From Rhodospirillales bacterium (GTDB lineage Bacteria; Pseudomonadota; Alphaproteobacteria; Acetobacterales; Acetobacteraceae): a stretch of 64,000 nt of DNA. Shown here piece after piece: positions 33,243 through 43,139 of this stretch. Each line of letters starts with the position of its first letter. Position 1 is the stretch's first letter. Below the pieces are notes generated by a model. It did no database searches. It saw nothing but the letters and a program-made list of their open reading frames with translations, and was not told the origin of the DNA. The position numbers and the translations under genes were made by a program. The stretch lies in the NCBI GenBank assembly GCA_025352565.1, contig JANXTF010000034.1, forward strand, positions 1 through 64,000, read 5' to 3'.

Positions 33243-36200
33243 TCACCACGTCAGCCGCACCCCGCCGGTGACCGATTGCAGCGTCTCGCGCCGAGCCAGC
33301 GCGGCATCGTAGCCGATGAACACGGCCAGACGTTCGCCGGCCTGCAGGGTGGCCGAGGCACCCATCAGCGCCGAGTCGCGCCCCGGCGCCGTGCCGTCGA
33401 TGCGGAAGCCGGTGCCGCCGGCCACGAAGGCCGCGTTCAACACGGCGCCCCGGTCGGCGAATTCATGCGCCCAACCGAGGCTGACCGCCGGGGTCAGCGT
33501 CACCCCCGTCGCCACAGCGAAGGCACGGCTCGCGGCGGCGCCGATCACCGTGCGGGCACCGATGCGGGACCGGCCGGCCACCGCCAGTTCCGCACCCGTG
33601 GCGCCGCCCTCGACGAATGCGCCCTGGTCGTAATGCAGCGCCTGGATCGCCGCCGTCGGGACAATGTCGAATCCGGCGACGGCGAAACGTTGCCCGATCC
33701 GCACCTGTCCCGCGACCGCATTGCCGTTCGGCTTGGCCGTGGTGACGCCGACCAGCGGATTGGGACCGTTGAGCCCGACGGCGAGCTGCCGGCCACCCCG
33801 CGCGATGCCGCGCGAATAGTCGATGCTGGCGCCGAGCCATGGGCCGCCTTCACCCAGGCTGGTGCGGCCATAGGCGGAAAGCCGGTAGGCATCGACCTTG
33901 GCGCCGGCGCGCAGGCCCTCGGAGCCGAGCGACGTGGTGTCATACGCCACGGCCAGACCCGCCAGCGTGCCGGGGCGGATAAGGGTGTCGGCGCCGATCA
34001 CCACGCCGCCGCCGGAGGTATGCACGCTGGGCGCGTCTCCGCGAGCGGACAGGTTGCCGAATGCGCCAGACCCCTCGATCCACAGGCGGCCGCGCGCGGT
34101 GGAATACGGCGACAGGCTTGCCGGCGCGTAAGCGCTGGCCGCGATCAGCAGCGACGGGTCGAGCGGCCCACCGGCGGTGCCCCCGCGCACCGCGCCCGCC
34201 GCCATCGCGATTTGCCGGGCCGGACTGCCGCCCATATCCATGCCGGCGATGTGGGCGCCGATGGTGTTCTGGAAACGCCGTGCGCCCGCCACGGCGGCGG
34301 TTTCGTAAGCGGTCAGCCCCACGCCGGACAGGGCGCGCAGGTCGGCCCCCTGCCCCGCCACGGTATCGGCCGCCACGGACAGCTCCAGCGTCGCGTCGCG
34401 ATTCGCGCCCAGCACGTCGGCGTCGATGGCCGACGCAACCGCCATCTGGAGCGGACCCTTCGCCAGATCGCGCTCGCCGCGCACCAGCATGATGGCGAAC
34501 ACGCCGGGCAGCGGGTCGGCCACCGGGCGCAGCGGGCCGCCGCCATTGACCACGAGCGCCCGGTTGTCGGTGACGGTGCTGCCGGTGATGAGCGGCAGCA
34601 CGGTGCCGGGCTCCTCCTCCTCCGGGGTGGGCGTGACCACGATGCTGCCCGCGAGCGTGACCGGGCCGGAGGAGGCGATGGACGGGCGGGAGCCTGCCGA
34701 GGGAATGACGTTCAGCGTGCTGCCGGGCATCGTGACCAGCCCGGCCACTCGCGCGGGTCCGTTGCCTGCGGAACCCGGCGCGGTGGCGAGCGTGGCGCCG
34801 GACTGCACCGTCACACTGCTGGCCAGGGCGCTGCCCGCGGGCAAGGCGAGCGTGCCGACATTGACGCTGGTGCCGCCGGTGTAGGTGCTGGCGCCGCTCA
34901 GGGTGAACACGCCGCCGCCGGTCTTGACCAAGCCGCCGGTCCCCAGGATCGAGCCGGAGAAATTGGTGCTGGCGCCGCTCCCGCCGGTGGTGAGCGTGCC
35001 GGCCCCGAGCGTCATTGCTCCCGCCCCCGCGAGGCTCCCAATGGTCTGGCTGAACCCCGCCAGATTGATCGTGGCACCTGCCGCAACCGTGTGATCGGAA
35101 ACGGCGGAGAACACATTGGCAGCCCCGGCGGCCATCGTGCCGGCCGAGACCGTGGTGGGTCCGGTGTAGGTCGCCGGCACGTTCAGCGTCAGCGTGCCGG
35201 TACCCTGCTTGACCAGTGTGCGCGCAAAGGCATTGCCGTTGGCGTCGGTGCCATCGATGAGCTGAGAGGCGATCGGCGCGCTGTCGTTGCCGGCGAAACC
35301 GAATTGCAGCCGGGTCGCGGTTGGGAAGTAGCTGGTCACATCATCGACGCCCCAGGCGCCGCGGCCCAGCGTGGTCACCAGCAGGAAATCGGCGTCGGGC
35401 GTGTAGGTGAGCTGGTTGACCAGCGCGTTCGGCAGCCCGGTGCTGAACGCCGACCATGTGGCAAGCGCGCCCTCCAACGAGACATAGACAGGGCTCTGCG
35501 CATTCGCCACCGCGTTGGAACCGCCCGCGAACAACGCATGCACGCCGTTCTCGTCGATGTACTCGACCGCGTTCACGTTCTGGAAGGTGGCCGGCAGGTT
35601 GCCACGCAGATTGGTGAAGCTGGCGCCGCCATCGGCGGTGCCCATGATGGTGGCGCCATTGGCGGCATAGAAATGCCTCGAGTTGCCGAGGTCGAAGGCA
35701 AGCTGGTTGACGCTGCCCCCGACGGTGCCGCCGGTCGCCGCGACTGTCCCAAAGGCAGGCCTGGCCGCCGTGCTGACATACACGATCCCGCCCACAGCCA
35801 GGATCAGGGCGCCGGTATTGTCGCGCGCGCCATAGGCCAGAGCCGTCACGTTGCCGCCGTTCATGCCCGCGATGTCGGTCAGGAACACATTGGCGCTGGG
35901 GTTGGCGTCGCCAAAGTTCTGCGGGTCGAGCGTCGCCGTGTAGGCGCGCTTGGTGCCGAAAACGGCCAGCTGCGGGTCGACCCGGTTGAGCGCGAACAGT
36001 GACGACAGCGGCAGGTCCGCCGGCGTGCCGCCCGGCGTCGCGGGCGGGTTCTCGTAGGCGCCGATCGCCACCGCGCCGCCGCTGGCCGGCCCGACCATCA
36101 GCTTCAAGGTGTCGAGCCGCTGGCCGTTGGCTTTCGCGTCGATCACGATGCGCTGGAGCGTCAGCGAGTTGGTTCCGACATAAACGATGGATTCGTTGTC

Positions 36201-37730
36201 TGCGGCCAGCGACTTCGCATCCACCGAGGCGTTGAAGCCGTCGCCGGTGCCGAGGTTGCTGTATTTCAATCCCGTCGGACTGACCTGGCCCGACACGCCG
36301 TTGTCCTGGGCCGCGATGAACACCCGCCCGCTGCGCGGATCGAACGCCGCCTGATAGCTCTCGATCGCCGCCAGCCCGCCATTGAGCCCGCTCCAGGCGC
36401 CGCTGGTGCTGTTGGGCTGGGCGCGGCTGTAGAGCCCGCCATCGGTGCCGAGCAGCAACTGGCCGGTGACTGTGAAAGCCATCGCCCGCGTGTCGGCATG
36501 GGGCGCGCTGTTGTTGCCGGCGAAATTGTCGGTCAGCGGCGTGAACAGGCTGCCGCCGTCGGCCTGCAGCACGATCTTGTAGACGGTGGCCGTGTATTCC
36601 TTGGCGCCGAGGCTGCTGGGCTTCTGTCTGGCGGCATCGATCGGGTCCTGCGTCTCGCTGGCAACGGTCAGCGCCTGGCGGTCGCCCGACACGTAGATGA
36701 TGTTCGGATTGTTCGGATCCACCGAGATGGCGAAGTTCGATCCAGCCTGCGCGCCGGGATTGAGGCCGAACACCAGCCCGTCGGCGGTGACGGCGCGCGG
36801 CAGGGCCAAGGAATTATAAGTTCCGCCGACAGGATTGCCCGACAGGAATATCCCGGCCGGCTGCTGACCATCCGGCGTCGTCGTGTTGTTGATCACGCCG
36901 ATCGCCAGTGCCCCGGTCGGTCCCACGGCGATGCGTACGGAATTGGTGTCGGCGGTGATGGTGCCACCCGATTGGGCGGCGCTGAACTTGGTGGACCAGG
37001 TGGCGCCGTTGTCCGGGCTCATCATCACCCGCGACTGCGTGGCGTCGGCGGGCACCACCGCCGCATAAAGGCGCCCCGGCTTGGAAGGGTCGGCCACCAG
37101 CCCGGTGACCGAGCCGTTCAACGCCGCCACCCGGTCGAACTTCGCGCCCCCGTTGATGCTGACGAATACGCCGCCGGTGGCGTCGGGCGAGGCGGCGACG
37201 ATGGTGCTGCCATTGGCCACGACCGCGCCCACGTTGAGCCCGGTCAATCCCACGCTGGCGAGCGGCGTCCAGGTCGTGCCGCTGTTATAGCTCACGATCA
37301 GCCCGTTGCGCGCGCCGCCCGAATTGCCGGCCGCGCTGAGATTGCCGAAGCCGGCCACCAGGGTCCGCGCGCCTCGGGCGCTCGTCGGGTCCAGCGCCAG
37401 CGCGCCGATCGAAAGGGAAGACTGGTTGTCGGTCAGCGGCGCGAAGCTCTGCCCGCCATCGGTGCTGCGCCAGACGCCGCCATTGGCGGTGCCGATCCAG
37501 ATGTTCGCCGCCGTGGTTGGGTCCGCCACGATCGAGGTCGCGGCACCGCCGGCGGAATTGCCGCCGATGAGGTTCACGCCGTTGCCGTTGTTGGCGGTGT
37601 CGGTGATCGGCGCCGGGCCGAGTTGAACAACGGGCGCGGCGAAGGTTTGTGCCTGGACCGGCTGCACGAGCGAGGCCCCCAGCATCGCGGCAGTCGCGAG
37701 ACGCGGCACGAAACGGAACGAGTGGGACAT
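33243..37730 (-). CDS. Autotransporter with BNR/sortilin-type propeller passenger
   Basis: A 1495-residue type V secreted protein. A signal peptide (MSHSFRFVPRLATAAMLGAS, cleaved after VQA) is followed by a passenger to about residue 830 rich in BNR/VPS10-like blades, for example VWIGTANGGVWRSTDGGQSF and VYVSLEGALATWSAF. Residues about 837-985 hold passenger-associated repeats (LVKQGTGTLTLN, GGLVKTGGGVFTLSGASTYT). The last roughly 285 residues are an autotransporter beta-barrel starting RLWIEGSGAFGNLSARGD and ending with the terminal tryptophan of VRLTW. The passenger may bind or cleave surface or extracellular ligands; no catalytic site is recognised. A TTGACA lies at 37767-37762 upstream. 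Confidence 0.87.
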   Translation of the reverse strand: MSHSFRFVPRLATAAMLGASLVQPVQAQTFAAPVVQLGPAPITDTANNGNGVNLIGGNSAGGAATSIVADPTTAANIWIGTANGGVWRSTDGGQSFAPLTDNQSSLSIGALALDPTSARGARTLVAGFGNLSAAGNSGGARNGLIVSYNSGTTWTPLASVGLTGLNVGAVVANGSTIVAASPDATGGVFVSINGGAKFDRVAALNGSVTGLVADPSKPGRLYAAVVPADATQSRVMMSPDNGATWSTKFSAAQSGGTITADTNSVRIAVGPTGALAIGVINNTTTPDGQQPAGIFLSGNPVGGTYNSLALPRAVTADGLVFGLNPGAQAGSNFAISVDPNNPNIIYVSGDRQALTVASETQDPIDAARQKPSSLGAKEYTATVYKIVLQADGGSLFTPLTDNFAGNNSAPHADTRAMAFTVTGQLLLGTDGGLYSRAQPNSTSGAWSGLNGGLAAIESYQAAFDPRSGRVFIAAQDNGVSGQVSPTGLKYSNLGTGDGFNASVDAKSLAADNESIVYVGTNSLTLQRIVIDAKANGQRLDTLKLMVGPASGGAVAIGAYENPPATPGGTPADLPLSSLFALNRVDPQLAVFGTKRAYTATLDPQNFGDANPSANVFLTDIAGMNGGNVTALAYGARDNTGALILAVGGIVYVSTAARPAFGTVAATGGTVGGSVNQLAFDLGNSRHFYAANGATIMGTADGGASFTNLRGNLPATFQNVNAVEYIDENGVHALFAGGSNAVANAQSPVYVSLEGALATWSAFSTGLPNALVNQLTYTPDADFLLVTTLGRGAWGVDDVTSYFPTATRLQFGFAGNDSAPIASQLIDGTDANGNAFARTLVKQGTGTLTLNVPATYTGPTTVSAGTMAAGAANVFSAVSDHTVAAGATINLAGFSQTIGSLAGAGAMTLGAGTLTTGGSGASTNFSGSILGTGGLVKTGGGVFTLSGASTYTGGTSVNVGTLALPAGSALASSVTVQSGATLATAPGSAGNGPARVAGLVTMPGSTLNVIPSAGSRPSIASSGPVTLAGSIVVTPTPEEEEPGTVLPLITGSTVTDNRALVVNGGGPLRPVADPLPGVFAIMLVRGERDLAKGPLQMAVASAIDADVLGANRDATLELSVAADTVAGQGADLRALSGVGLTAYETAAVAGARRFQNTIGAHIAGMDMGGSPARQIAMAAGAVRGGTAGGPLDPSLLIAASAYAPASLSPYSTARGRLWIEGSGAFGNLSARGDAPSVHTSGGGVVIGADTLIRPGTLAGLAVAYDTTSLGSEGLRAGAKVDAYRLSAYGRTSLGEGGPWLGASIDYSRGIARGGRQLAVGLNGPNPLVGVTTAKPNGNAVAGQVRIGQRFAVAGFDIVPTAAIQALHYDQGAFVEGGATGAELAVAGRSRIGARTVIGAAASRAFAVATGVTLTPAVSLGWAHEFADRGAVLNAAFVAGGTGFRIDGTAPGRDSALMGASATLQAGERLAVFIGYDAALARRETLQSVTGGVRLTW

Positions 37731-37840
37731 GGCGGGGTTGTAGAACCGCCGACCGTAGGGTTGTCAATCCGCTGTCCCAATGTCATGCGGCACGGTGTGG
37801 AAGCCTATTTCAAGGGTCGTCGGGCCACTGCCAACGCCCC

Positions 37841-38665
37841 TTACTCCAGCGTCGGGTCCAGCCGATCCCGCAGCCAATCCCCCACCACGCCCACGCAAAA
37901 CGTCGTCAGCACGATCACCACGCTCGGCGACAGCAATATCCAGGGCGCGCGCTGCAGATATTCCCGCGCATACCCCACCATGTTCCCCAGGCTCGTCAAC
38001 GGCGGCTGCACGCCGAGCCCCAGGAACGACAGCCCGCTTTCCAGCAGAATCACCTCCGGAAACGACAACGTCGCCGACACGATGAGCGTGCTCGCGATGT
38101 TCGGCAGCACGTGCCCCATATACACCCGCCACGCCCCTGCGCCGAGTTGGCGAACGCTCGCCGCATAGCCCTGCCCGCCCGCCGCGATCGCCAGACCGCG
38201 TGCGATCCGGGCGTGCCGCTCCCACCCGTACAGCCCCATCAGGCATACGAACAACGGCAGCGAGTTGCCGAAGAACGCGAGCACAGCGAGGGCGACGATC
38301 AGGAACGGCAGCGCCGCCTGGAAGTCGATCAGCATCAGCACCGCCTGCTCCACCCATCCTCTGAAATGGGCGGCGAGAAACCCCAGCGTCGTACCCAGAA
38401 CGGCGCTGATCGTGGTCGCTCCGAACGCGATCAGCAGCGACACGCGCACGGACACGATCAAGCGGCTCAGCACGTCCCGCCCAAGCTCGTCGGTGCCCAG
38501 CGGATGTGCCCCCACGCCGCCGAAACCCAAAGGCGGCGCCAGACGATTTTTCAAATCGAATGCGGTGATGCTGTACGGCCGCAGCACATCGGCCAGCAGC
38601 GCCATCAGCAGAATGCCCGCCAGCCACAGCATCGCCAGCATCACGACCGAAGGCGGCCGTTTCAC
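37841..38665 (-). CDS. Peptide-type ABC transporter permease (DppC/OppC)
   Basis: A 274-residue inner membrane subunit. It has an N-terminal helix (VMLAMLWLAGILLMALLADV), the periplasmic PLGFGGVGAHPLGTDELGRD block that is the DppC signature, and an EAA-type loop near ASVRQLGAGAWRVYMGHVLP. It overlaps the DppB-type gene by four bases and is the last gene of the operon that starts with the phosphodiesterase at 44690. Together with the partner permease it forms the channel for a peptide-like or glycoside ligand. Confidence 0.93.
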   Translation of the reverse strand: MKRPPSVVMLAMLWLAGILLMALLADVLRPYSITAFDLKNRLAPPLGFGGVGAHPLGTDELGRDVLSRLIVSVRVSLLIAFGATTISAVLGTTLGFLAAHFRGWVEQAVLMLIDFQAALPFLIVALAVLAFFGNSLPLFVCLMGLYGWERHARIARGLAIAAGGQGYAASVRQLGAGAWRVYMGHVLPNIASTLIVSATLSFPEVILLESGLSFLGLGVQPPLTSLGNMVGYAREYLQRAPWILLSPSVVIVLTTFCVGVVGDWLRDRLDPTLE

Positions 38666-39585
38666 TTATGCACCGCGCGCAACCGCGGGTCGAGCACGCC
38701 GTACAGCAGATCCACCACGAGGTTCGACATCACCATCGTGCTCGCCACCAGCAGCAATATCGTCTGCACTACAGCCAGATCCCGGTTCGACACCGCAATC
38801 ACCAGCAGCCGCCCCACGCCGGGCCAGCTGAAAACGCTCTCCACCACCACGGCACCCGCGATCAGGCTCCCCACCATGAAGCCCACGATCGTCACCGTTG
38901 GGATCGCGGCATTCGGCAGCGCGTGGCGGCGCACCACCGCGCCCCACGGCAAACCCTTGGCGCTCGCGGCGCGGATGTAAGGCTGTCCCAGCACCTCCAG
39001 CATGGCGCTGCGCGTGAACCGCGCCAGGATCGCGGCCCCGCCCGCTCCGAGCGTGATCACCGGCAGGATGACGCTCCGCCAACTCTCCTGCCCGCCCGAG
39101 GGCAGCCAGCGCAGTTGCACCGAGAATACCAGCACCAGCACCAGCCCAAGCACGAAACTCGGCACCGTGAAGCCCGCCGTCGCGAGCGCCATCACCGCGC
39201 GGTCGATCCAGCCCCGCCGGTGCAGGGCCGCGAAAATCCCCGCCGGGATGCCGATGCCCACCTTCAGCACAAGTGCCGTCACCGTCAGCACCAGCGTCGC
39301 CGGAATGCGCTCGGCCACCAGGCTCAGCGCCGGCCGCCCGTCACGCATGGATTGGCCCAGATCACCATGCATGATGGCGCCGAAATAATGCAGGTATTGC
39401 TGCCAGATCGGCCGATCGAGCCCGTAGGCGTGGCGGAACGCGGCAATCGCCTCGGCCGGTGCGTCGGGCGACATGATCAGCAGCGCCGGGTCACCCGATA
39501 GCCGCAACACCACGAAGGCGAACGTCACCACCAGCAATATCGTCAAACACGCCCGCGCCACCCGGATCGCGACGAATCGGATCAT
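38662..39585 (-). CDS. Peptide-type ABC transporter permease (DppB/OppB)
   Basis: A 307-residue inner membrane subunit starting [20 protein letters not shown], with the DppB features RLSGDPALLIMSPDAPAEAI, the motif LDRPIWQQYLHYFGAIMHGD, and the EAA loop AKGLPWGAVVRRHALPNA. It has six predicted helices. Start and stop overlap the neighbouring operon genes by four bases. Function as for the DppC partner; the specific substrate is open. Confidence 0.93.
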   Translation of the reverse strand: MIRFVAIRVARACLTILLVVTFAFVVLRLSGDPALLIMSPDAPAEAIAAFRHAYGLDRPIWQQYLHYFGAIMHGDLGQSMRDGRPALSLVAERIPATLVLTVTALVLKVGIGIPAGIFAALHRRGWIDRAVMALATAGFTVPSFVLGLVLVLVFSVQLRWLPSGGQESWRSVILPVITLGAGGAAILARFTRSAMLEVLGQPYIRAASAKGLPWGAVVRRHALPNAAIPTVTIVGFMVGSLIAGAVVVESVFSWPGVGRLLVIAVSNRDLAVVQTILLLVASTMVMSNLVVDLLYGVLDPRLRAVHK

Positions 39586-40541
39586 CCCGCGTCACCCTGG
39601 GCCACGTGGCACGCCACTTCCCGCCCATCCGGGCGCGCCTTCAACACCGGAGGCTCCACGCGGCACATCGCCACCGCGACCGGACACCGCGGATGAAACG
39701 CGCACCCGCTGGGGCGATCGGCCGGATTAGGCGGATCGCCCGCCAGCACCACCCGTCCCACGAAGCTGCCCGGAATGGCGCTCACCAACGCCTGCGAGTA
39801 CGGATGCGCGGGCTCGGAAAACACCGCGTCCGGGTCGCCGCGCTCGATCACGCGGCCCAGATACATCACCGCCACCACGTGGCTCACCTGCCGCACCACC
39901 CGCAGGTCATGGCTGATGAACAGCATCGCGATTCCCCGCTCGGCCTGGATATCGCCCAGCAAATTCACGATCTGCGCCTGGATCGACACATCCAGCGCCG
40001 ACACCGGCTCGTCGCACACCAGCAAATCCGGCGCCGTGGCCAACGCCCGCGCCAGCACCGCCCGCTGCCGCTGCCCGCCTGACAGCGCATGTGGGTGCCG
40101 CGCCGCCTGGTCCGCCCGCAATCCCACGGATTCCAGCAGCGCCGCCACCCGGTCCGCCCGTTCGCCGGCGTTTCCGATGCCATGGATCGCCAGCGGCTCG
40201 CCGATCTGCCGGCTCACCGGCAGCCGCCGGTCCAGCGCGCCCAGCGGGTCCTGCGGCACCAACTGCATCCGTGCCCGCAACCGCCGCCACGCGGCATTGC
40301 CCGGCGCCGGCATCGCGCCCGCGGCGAACACAACCTCACCCGCATCCGGCACCTCCAGCCCCAGCGCCAGCCGCCCGGTGGTGGATTTGCCGCAGCCCGA
40401 CTCTCCCACCAGGCCCAGCGTGCGTCCCGCCTCGACGTCAAGGCTCACCCCATCGACCGCCCGCACGACGGCCGCGCGGCCGAACAGCCCCCGCCGCATC
40501 GCGTAGCTCCGCGACACCCGATCCAGCGACAGCAGCGTCAT
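39582..40541 (-). CDS. Peptide-type ABC transporter ATPase (OppF/DppF)
   Basis: A 319-residue ATPase with Walker [10 protein letters not shown] near residue 50, signature [15 protein letters not shown], Walker [13 protein letters not shown], and switch histidine in FISHD. The C-terminal cysteine block [16 protein letters not shown] is the oligopeptide-transporter extension, which in DppD/DppF coordinates an Fe-S cluster. The ATG at 40541 overlaps the OppD stop by four bases (ATGA). It pairs with the OppD-type ATPase. Confidence 0.93.
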   Translation of the reverse strand: MTLLSLDRVSRSYAMRRGLFGRAAVVRAVDGVSLDVEAGRTLGLVGESGCGKSTTGRLALGLEVPDAGEVVFAAGAMPAPGNAAWRRLRARMQLVPQDPLGALDRRLPVSRQIGEPLAIHGIGNAGERADRVAALLESVGLRADQAARHPHALSGGQRQRAVLARALATAPDLLVCDEPVSALDVSIQAQIVNLLGDIQAERGIAMLFISHDLRVVRQVSHVVAVMYLGRVIERGDPDAVFSEPAHPYSQALVSAIPGSFVGRVVLAGDPPNPADRPSGCAFHPRCPVAVAMCRVEPPVLKARPDGREVACHVAQGDAG

Positions 40542-41524
40542 GCGGCAGCCCGGATGCACGCGACCCGGCGCGCATCGCCCTGCGGCGCATCGCCCCGCAG
40601 CGCGTTGCCCCGCAGCGCCGGCACCGCCGCGTCGCAGGCCTCGATACGCTCGGGGCAACGCGGCGCGAAGGCGCAGCCTGGCGGCATCGCCCACGGCTCC
40701 GGCACCCGCCCAGGGATCGCCGTCAGCCGCCGGCGCGGCCCGCTGATCGGCGGCAGGGCCCCCGCCAGCCCGCGCGTGTAGGGATGCAGCGGCGCCTCGA
40801 ACAGCGCCTCGGTCCGCGCCTCCTCCACGATGCGGCCCGCGTACATCACGCAGACCCGCTCGCACATCTCGCCCACCACGCCAAGATCATGGCTGATGAG
40901 CACCAACGCCATCCCATGCTCCCGCCGCAGCCGCCGCAGCAGGTCCAGAATCTGCGCCTGGATGGTGACATCCAGCGCCGTCGTCGGTTCATCGGCGACC
41001 AGCAGTTCCGGCCGCCCGGCCAGCGCCATGGCGATCATCACCCGCTGGTTCTGCCCGCCCGACATCTCGTGCGGATAGGCCGCCATCCGTCCTCCGGCAT
41101 CGGGGATGCCCACCTCGTCGAGCAGTCGCCGCGTCTCCGCACGCGCCGCCGCACCCGACAGCCCGCGATGCAGCGAGACCGCCTCGCCCACCTGCCGCCC
41201 GATCCGATGCACCGGGTTCAGCGCGCTCGCCGGGTCCTGGAAGATCATCGCCACCCGCCCGCCGCGCATCCGCTCCAGCACCGAGACCGGCGCCCCCACC
41301 AGTTCCTGCCCATCCAGCCGAACGCTGCCGCTCACGGCGGCGCTCCCCGGCAGCAGGCCAAGCGCCGCCAGCCATGTCACCGACTTGCCGCAGCCGCTTT
41401 CCCCCACCAGCCCCAGCGTCTCACCGGTCGCCACCGAAAGATCGATCCCCAGCAGCGCCGGAACACCGCCGAACGCGACCGACAGCCCTTCGATACGAAT
41501 GAGATCGGGGTCGATCAGCCCCAA
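40538..41524 (-). CDS. Peptide-type ABC transporter ATPase (OppD/DppD)
   Basis: A 328-residue ATPase: Walker [10 protein letters not shown]-loop [12 protein letters not shown], signature [15 protein letters not shown], Walker [19 protein letters not shown], and histidine in LISHD. The C-terminal extension has the cysteine motif [17 protein letters not shown]. No ATG lies near the start of the domain; TTG at 41524 is inferred, overlapping the binding-protein stop by ten bases. A rare or unusual start codon could keep it at lower level than the binding protein. The C-terminal tail is Ala/Arg-rich and low-complexity. Confidence 0.88.
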   Translation of the reverse strand: MGLIDPDLIRIEGLSVAFGGVPALLGIDLSVATGETLGLVGESGCGKSVTWLAALGLLPGSAAVSGSVRLDGQELVGAPVSVLERMRGGRVAMIFQDPASALNPVHRIGRQVGEAVSLHRGLSGAAARAETRRLLDEVGIPDAGGRMAAYPHEMSGGQNQRVMIAMALAGRPELLVADEPTTALDVTIQAQILDLLRRLRREHGMALVLISHDLGVVGEMCERVCVMYAGRIVEEARTEALFEAPLHPYTRGLAGALPPISGPRRRLTAIPGRVPEPWAMPPGCAFAPRCPERIEACDAAVPALRGNALRGDAPQGDARRVACIRAAA

Positions 41525-43137
41525 TTGTTCGCTCGGAAATCCATCGCAAAGGTCGGTGCCGCCTTCCACTTGATCGATTTCGGCTTGGCGGTGAACGTCG
41601 CGGTCTGGTGCAGCACGGTATAGGCCGGGTCTTCCCGCTCGCAAATCATCAGCATCCGCCCGAAGATCGCGTGGCGGCGCGGCCGATCCGTGCTGGTCTC
41701 CATCTCCACGCTCAGCGTGTTCATCTCGGCATTGGTCCATTCGCCGTATTGCTGCTGCTCGCCGTTCGGGCCGTGCTGGCTGACGATCGAGGAGACCGGG
41801 TCGTTGAAGCTGGCGCTGTTGGACCAGTCATGGATGCCGCGCGTCGGCGAGCGTTCGAATATCTGCGTCCAGTTCTCCTTCATGCCGATCTCGACGTTCA
41901 AGCCAACACCCTTCCACATTTCCACCAGAACCTGCGCGTTAGCGACCTGGTTGGTGTAATAGTTGCTCAGCAGCCGGTAGGGAATGGGATCGCCCTTGTA
42001 GCCGGCGTCCTTCAGCAGCCCCCGCGCCTTCGCCGGATCGAATTCCGGCACGGTCCAGCCCGGCACATACATTTGGTCGTAGAACGGCCATTGCAGGCCG
42101 GCGGGCACGATGGTCCGCCCGCCCCACAGGCTCTCCACGATGGTCGTCCGATCGATCGCATGGGTCATCGCCTGGCGCACGCGCGGGTCGCGCAACTGGG
42201 CATGGGTCTTGTCGAACGTGGTGATGCGCATGTTCGGGATGGTCCCGCCCTGCACCTCGTAGCCCGGATTCCGCTCGATCTGCGAGATCTGGTCGGGCGG
42301 TATGTCGCAGGCGAACTGGTATTCGCCGGCCAGCAGCCCGTTCACCCGCCCACTCACCTCCGGCACCTCGACGATGCGCAGCGTGCGGATCGGCGGCCGC
42401 CCGCCCCAATACTCGTCGTGCGCGTCGAGGATAAGCATGTTGTCAGGCCGATACTCGCGGATCTTGTACGGCCCGGTGCCGACCGGCGCGCGCGCGTAGT
42501 CGAGCCAGCTCGCCGCCTCATCGAACGCGCGACCGGAGATGATGCCGCTCGACGTGGTCGAGAGACGGCCCTCCAGGGTCACGTCCGGAGTCGCGTTGGC
42601 GAACCGCACGGTATACTTGTCGACGATCTCGACACGGTCGAGCGCCGGCCAGAAGCGGCGCGCCACCGGCGGGATTTCCGGCGGCAGGACCTTCGTCCGC
42701 GCGGTGGTGACCATGGCGCCGGTCAACGGCAGGGTCTTGCCCTGCACCGTCGGGCGCGTGTCGCCGAACATCCGGGCCGGGCTGAAGCTCGCCGCCACGT
42801 CCAGGGCGGTGAATTCGTCGCCATTATGCATCTTTACGCCGCGGCGCAGATCGAGCTCGACAGTCTTGTCGTCGATCCGCCGCCACGCAATGGCGAGGCC
42901 CGGCTTCGGCTTCAGTTGCCCCTGGTAATCAAGGTCGATCAGCCGCTCGGTGAAGAGCGTGCTGAGGCGGGTCCCGACATTGGACTGCTCGCGCAGGAAG
43001 TCCAGCGTGTTGCTGTTGCTGATCTTCTGCACCGCGACGGTGATCACGGGCCGTTCGTTCGATTGCCCGATGGCGAAACGCGGGATTGCGGCAAGCCCCG
43101 TGACGGCCAATAACGCACGACGCGGCAGATGCGGCAT
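41515..43137 (-). CDS. ABC transporter substrate-binding protein (peptide family 5)
   Basis: A 540-residue periplasmic binding protein. The N-terminus PHLPRRALLAVTGLAAIPRF is an RR-type export signal ending at IGQS. Family features include FTALDVAASFSPARMFG, VGTGPYKIREYRPDN, and the C-terminal [10 protein letters not shown] shared with the paralogue at 24276-25847. The start at 43137 lies two bases past the phosphodiesterase stop at 43140. It belongs to the same transcription unit as the ATPases and permeases, so this protein delivers the operon's substrate. Confidence 0.92.
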   Translation of the reverse strand: MPHLPRRALLAVTGLAAIPRFAIGQSNERPVITVAVQKISNSNTLDFLREQSNVGTRLSTLFTERLIDLDYQGQLKPKPGLAIAWRRIDDKTVELDLRRGVKMHNGDEFTALDVAASFSPARMFGDTRPTVQGKTLPLTGAMVTTARTKVLPPEIPPVARRFWPALDRVEIVDKYTVRFANATPDVTLEGRLSTTSSGIISGRAFDEAASWLDYARAPVGTGPYKIREYRPDNMLILDAHDEYWGGRPPIRTLRIVEVPEVSGRVNGLLAGEYQFACDIPPDQISQIERNPGYEVQGGTIPNMRITTFDKTHAQLRDPRVRQAMTHAIDRTTIVESLWGGRTIVPAGLQWPFYDQMYVPGWTVPEFDPAKARGLLKDAGYKGDPIPYRLLSNYYTNQVANAQVLVEMWKGVGLNVEIGMKENWTQIFERSPTRGIHDWSNSASFNDPVSSIVSQHGPNGEQQQYGEWTNAEMNTLSVEMETSTDRPRRHAIFGRMLMICEREDPAYTVLHQTATFTAKPKSIKWKAAPTFAMDFRANNWG

Positions 43138-43139
43138 TA

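Noticed and set aside
33276-36002. 908-codon plus-strand open frame opposite the autotransporter
   Set aside because: Low-complexity Arg/Gly/Ala composition and no start signals; the minus strand encodes a signal peptide, repeats and a barrel ending in tryptophan.
37739-37767. Promoter of the autotransporter with a consensus TTGACA
   Set aside because: The -35 match at 37767-37762 is perfect, but no good -10 is found at 16-18 bases and the implied message would have almost no leader; left uncalled.
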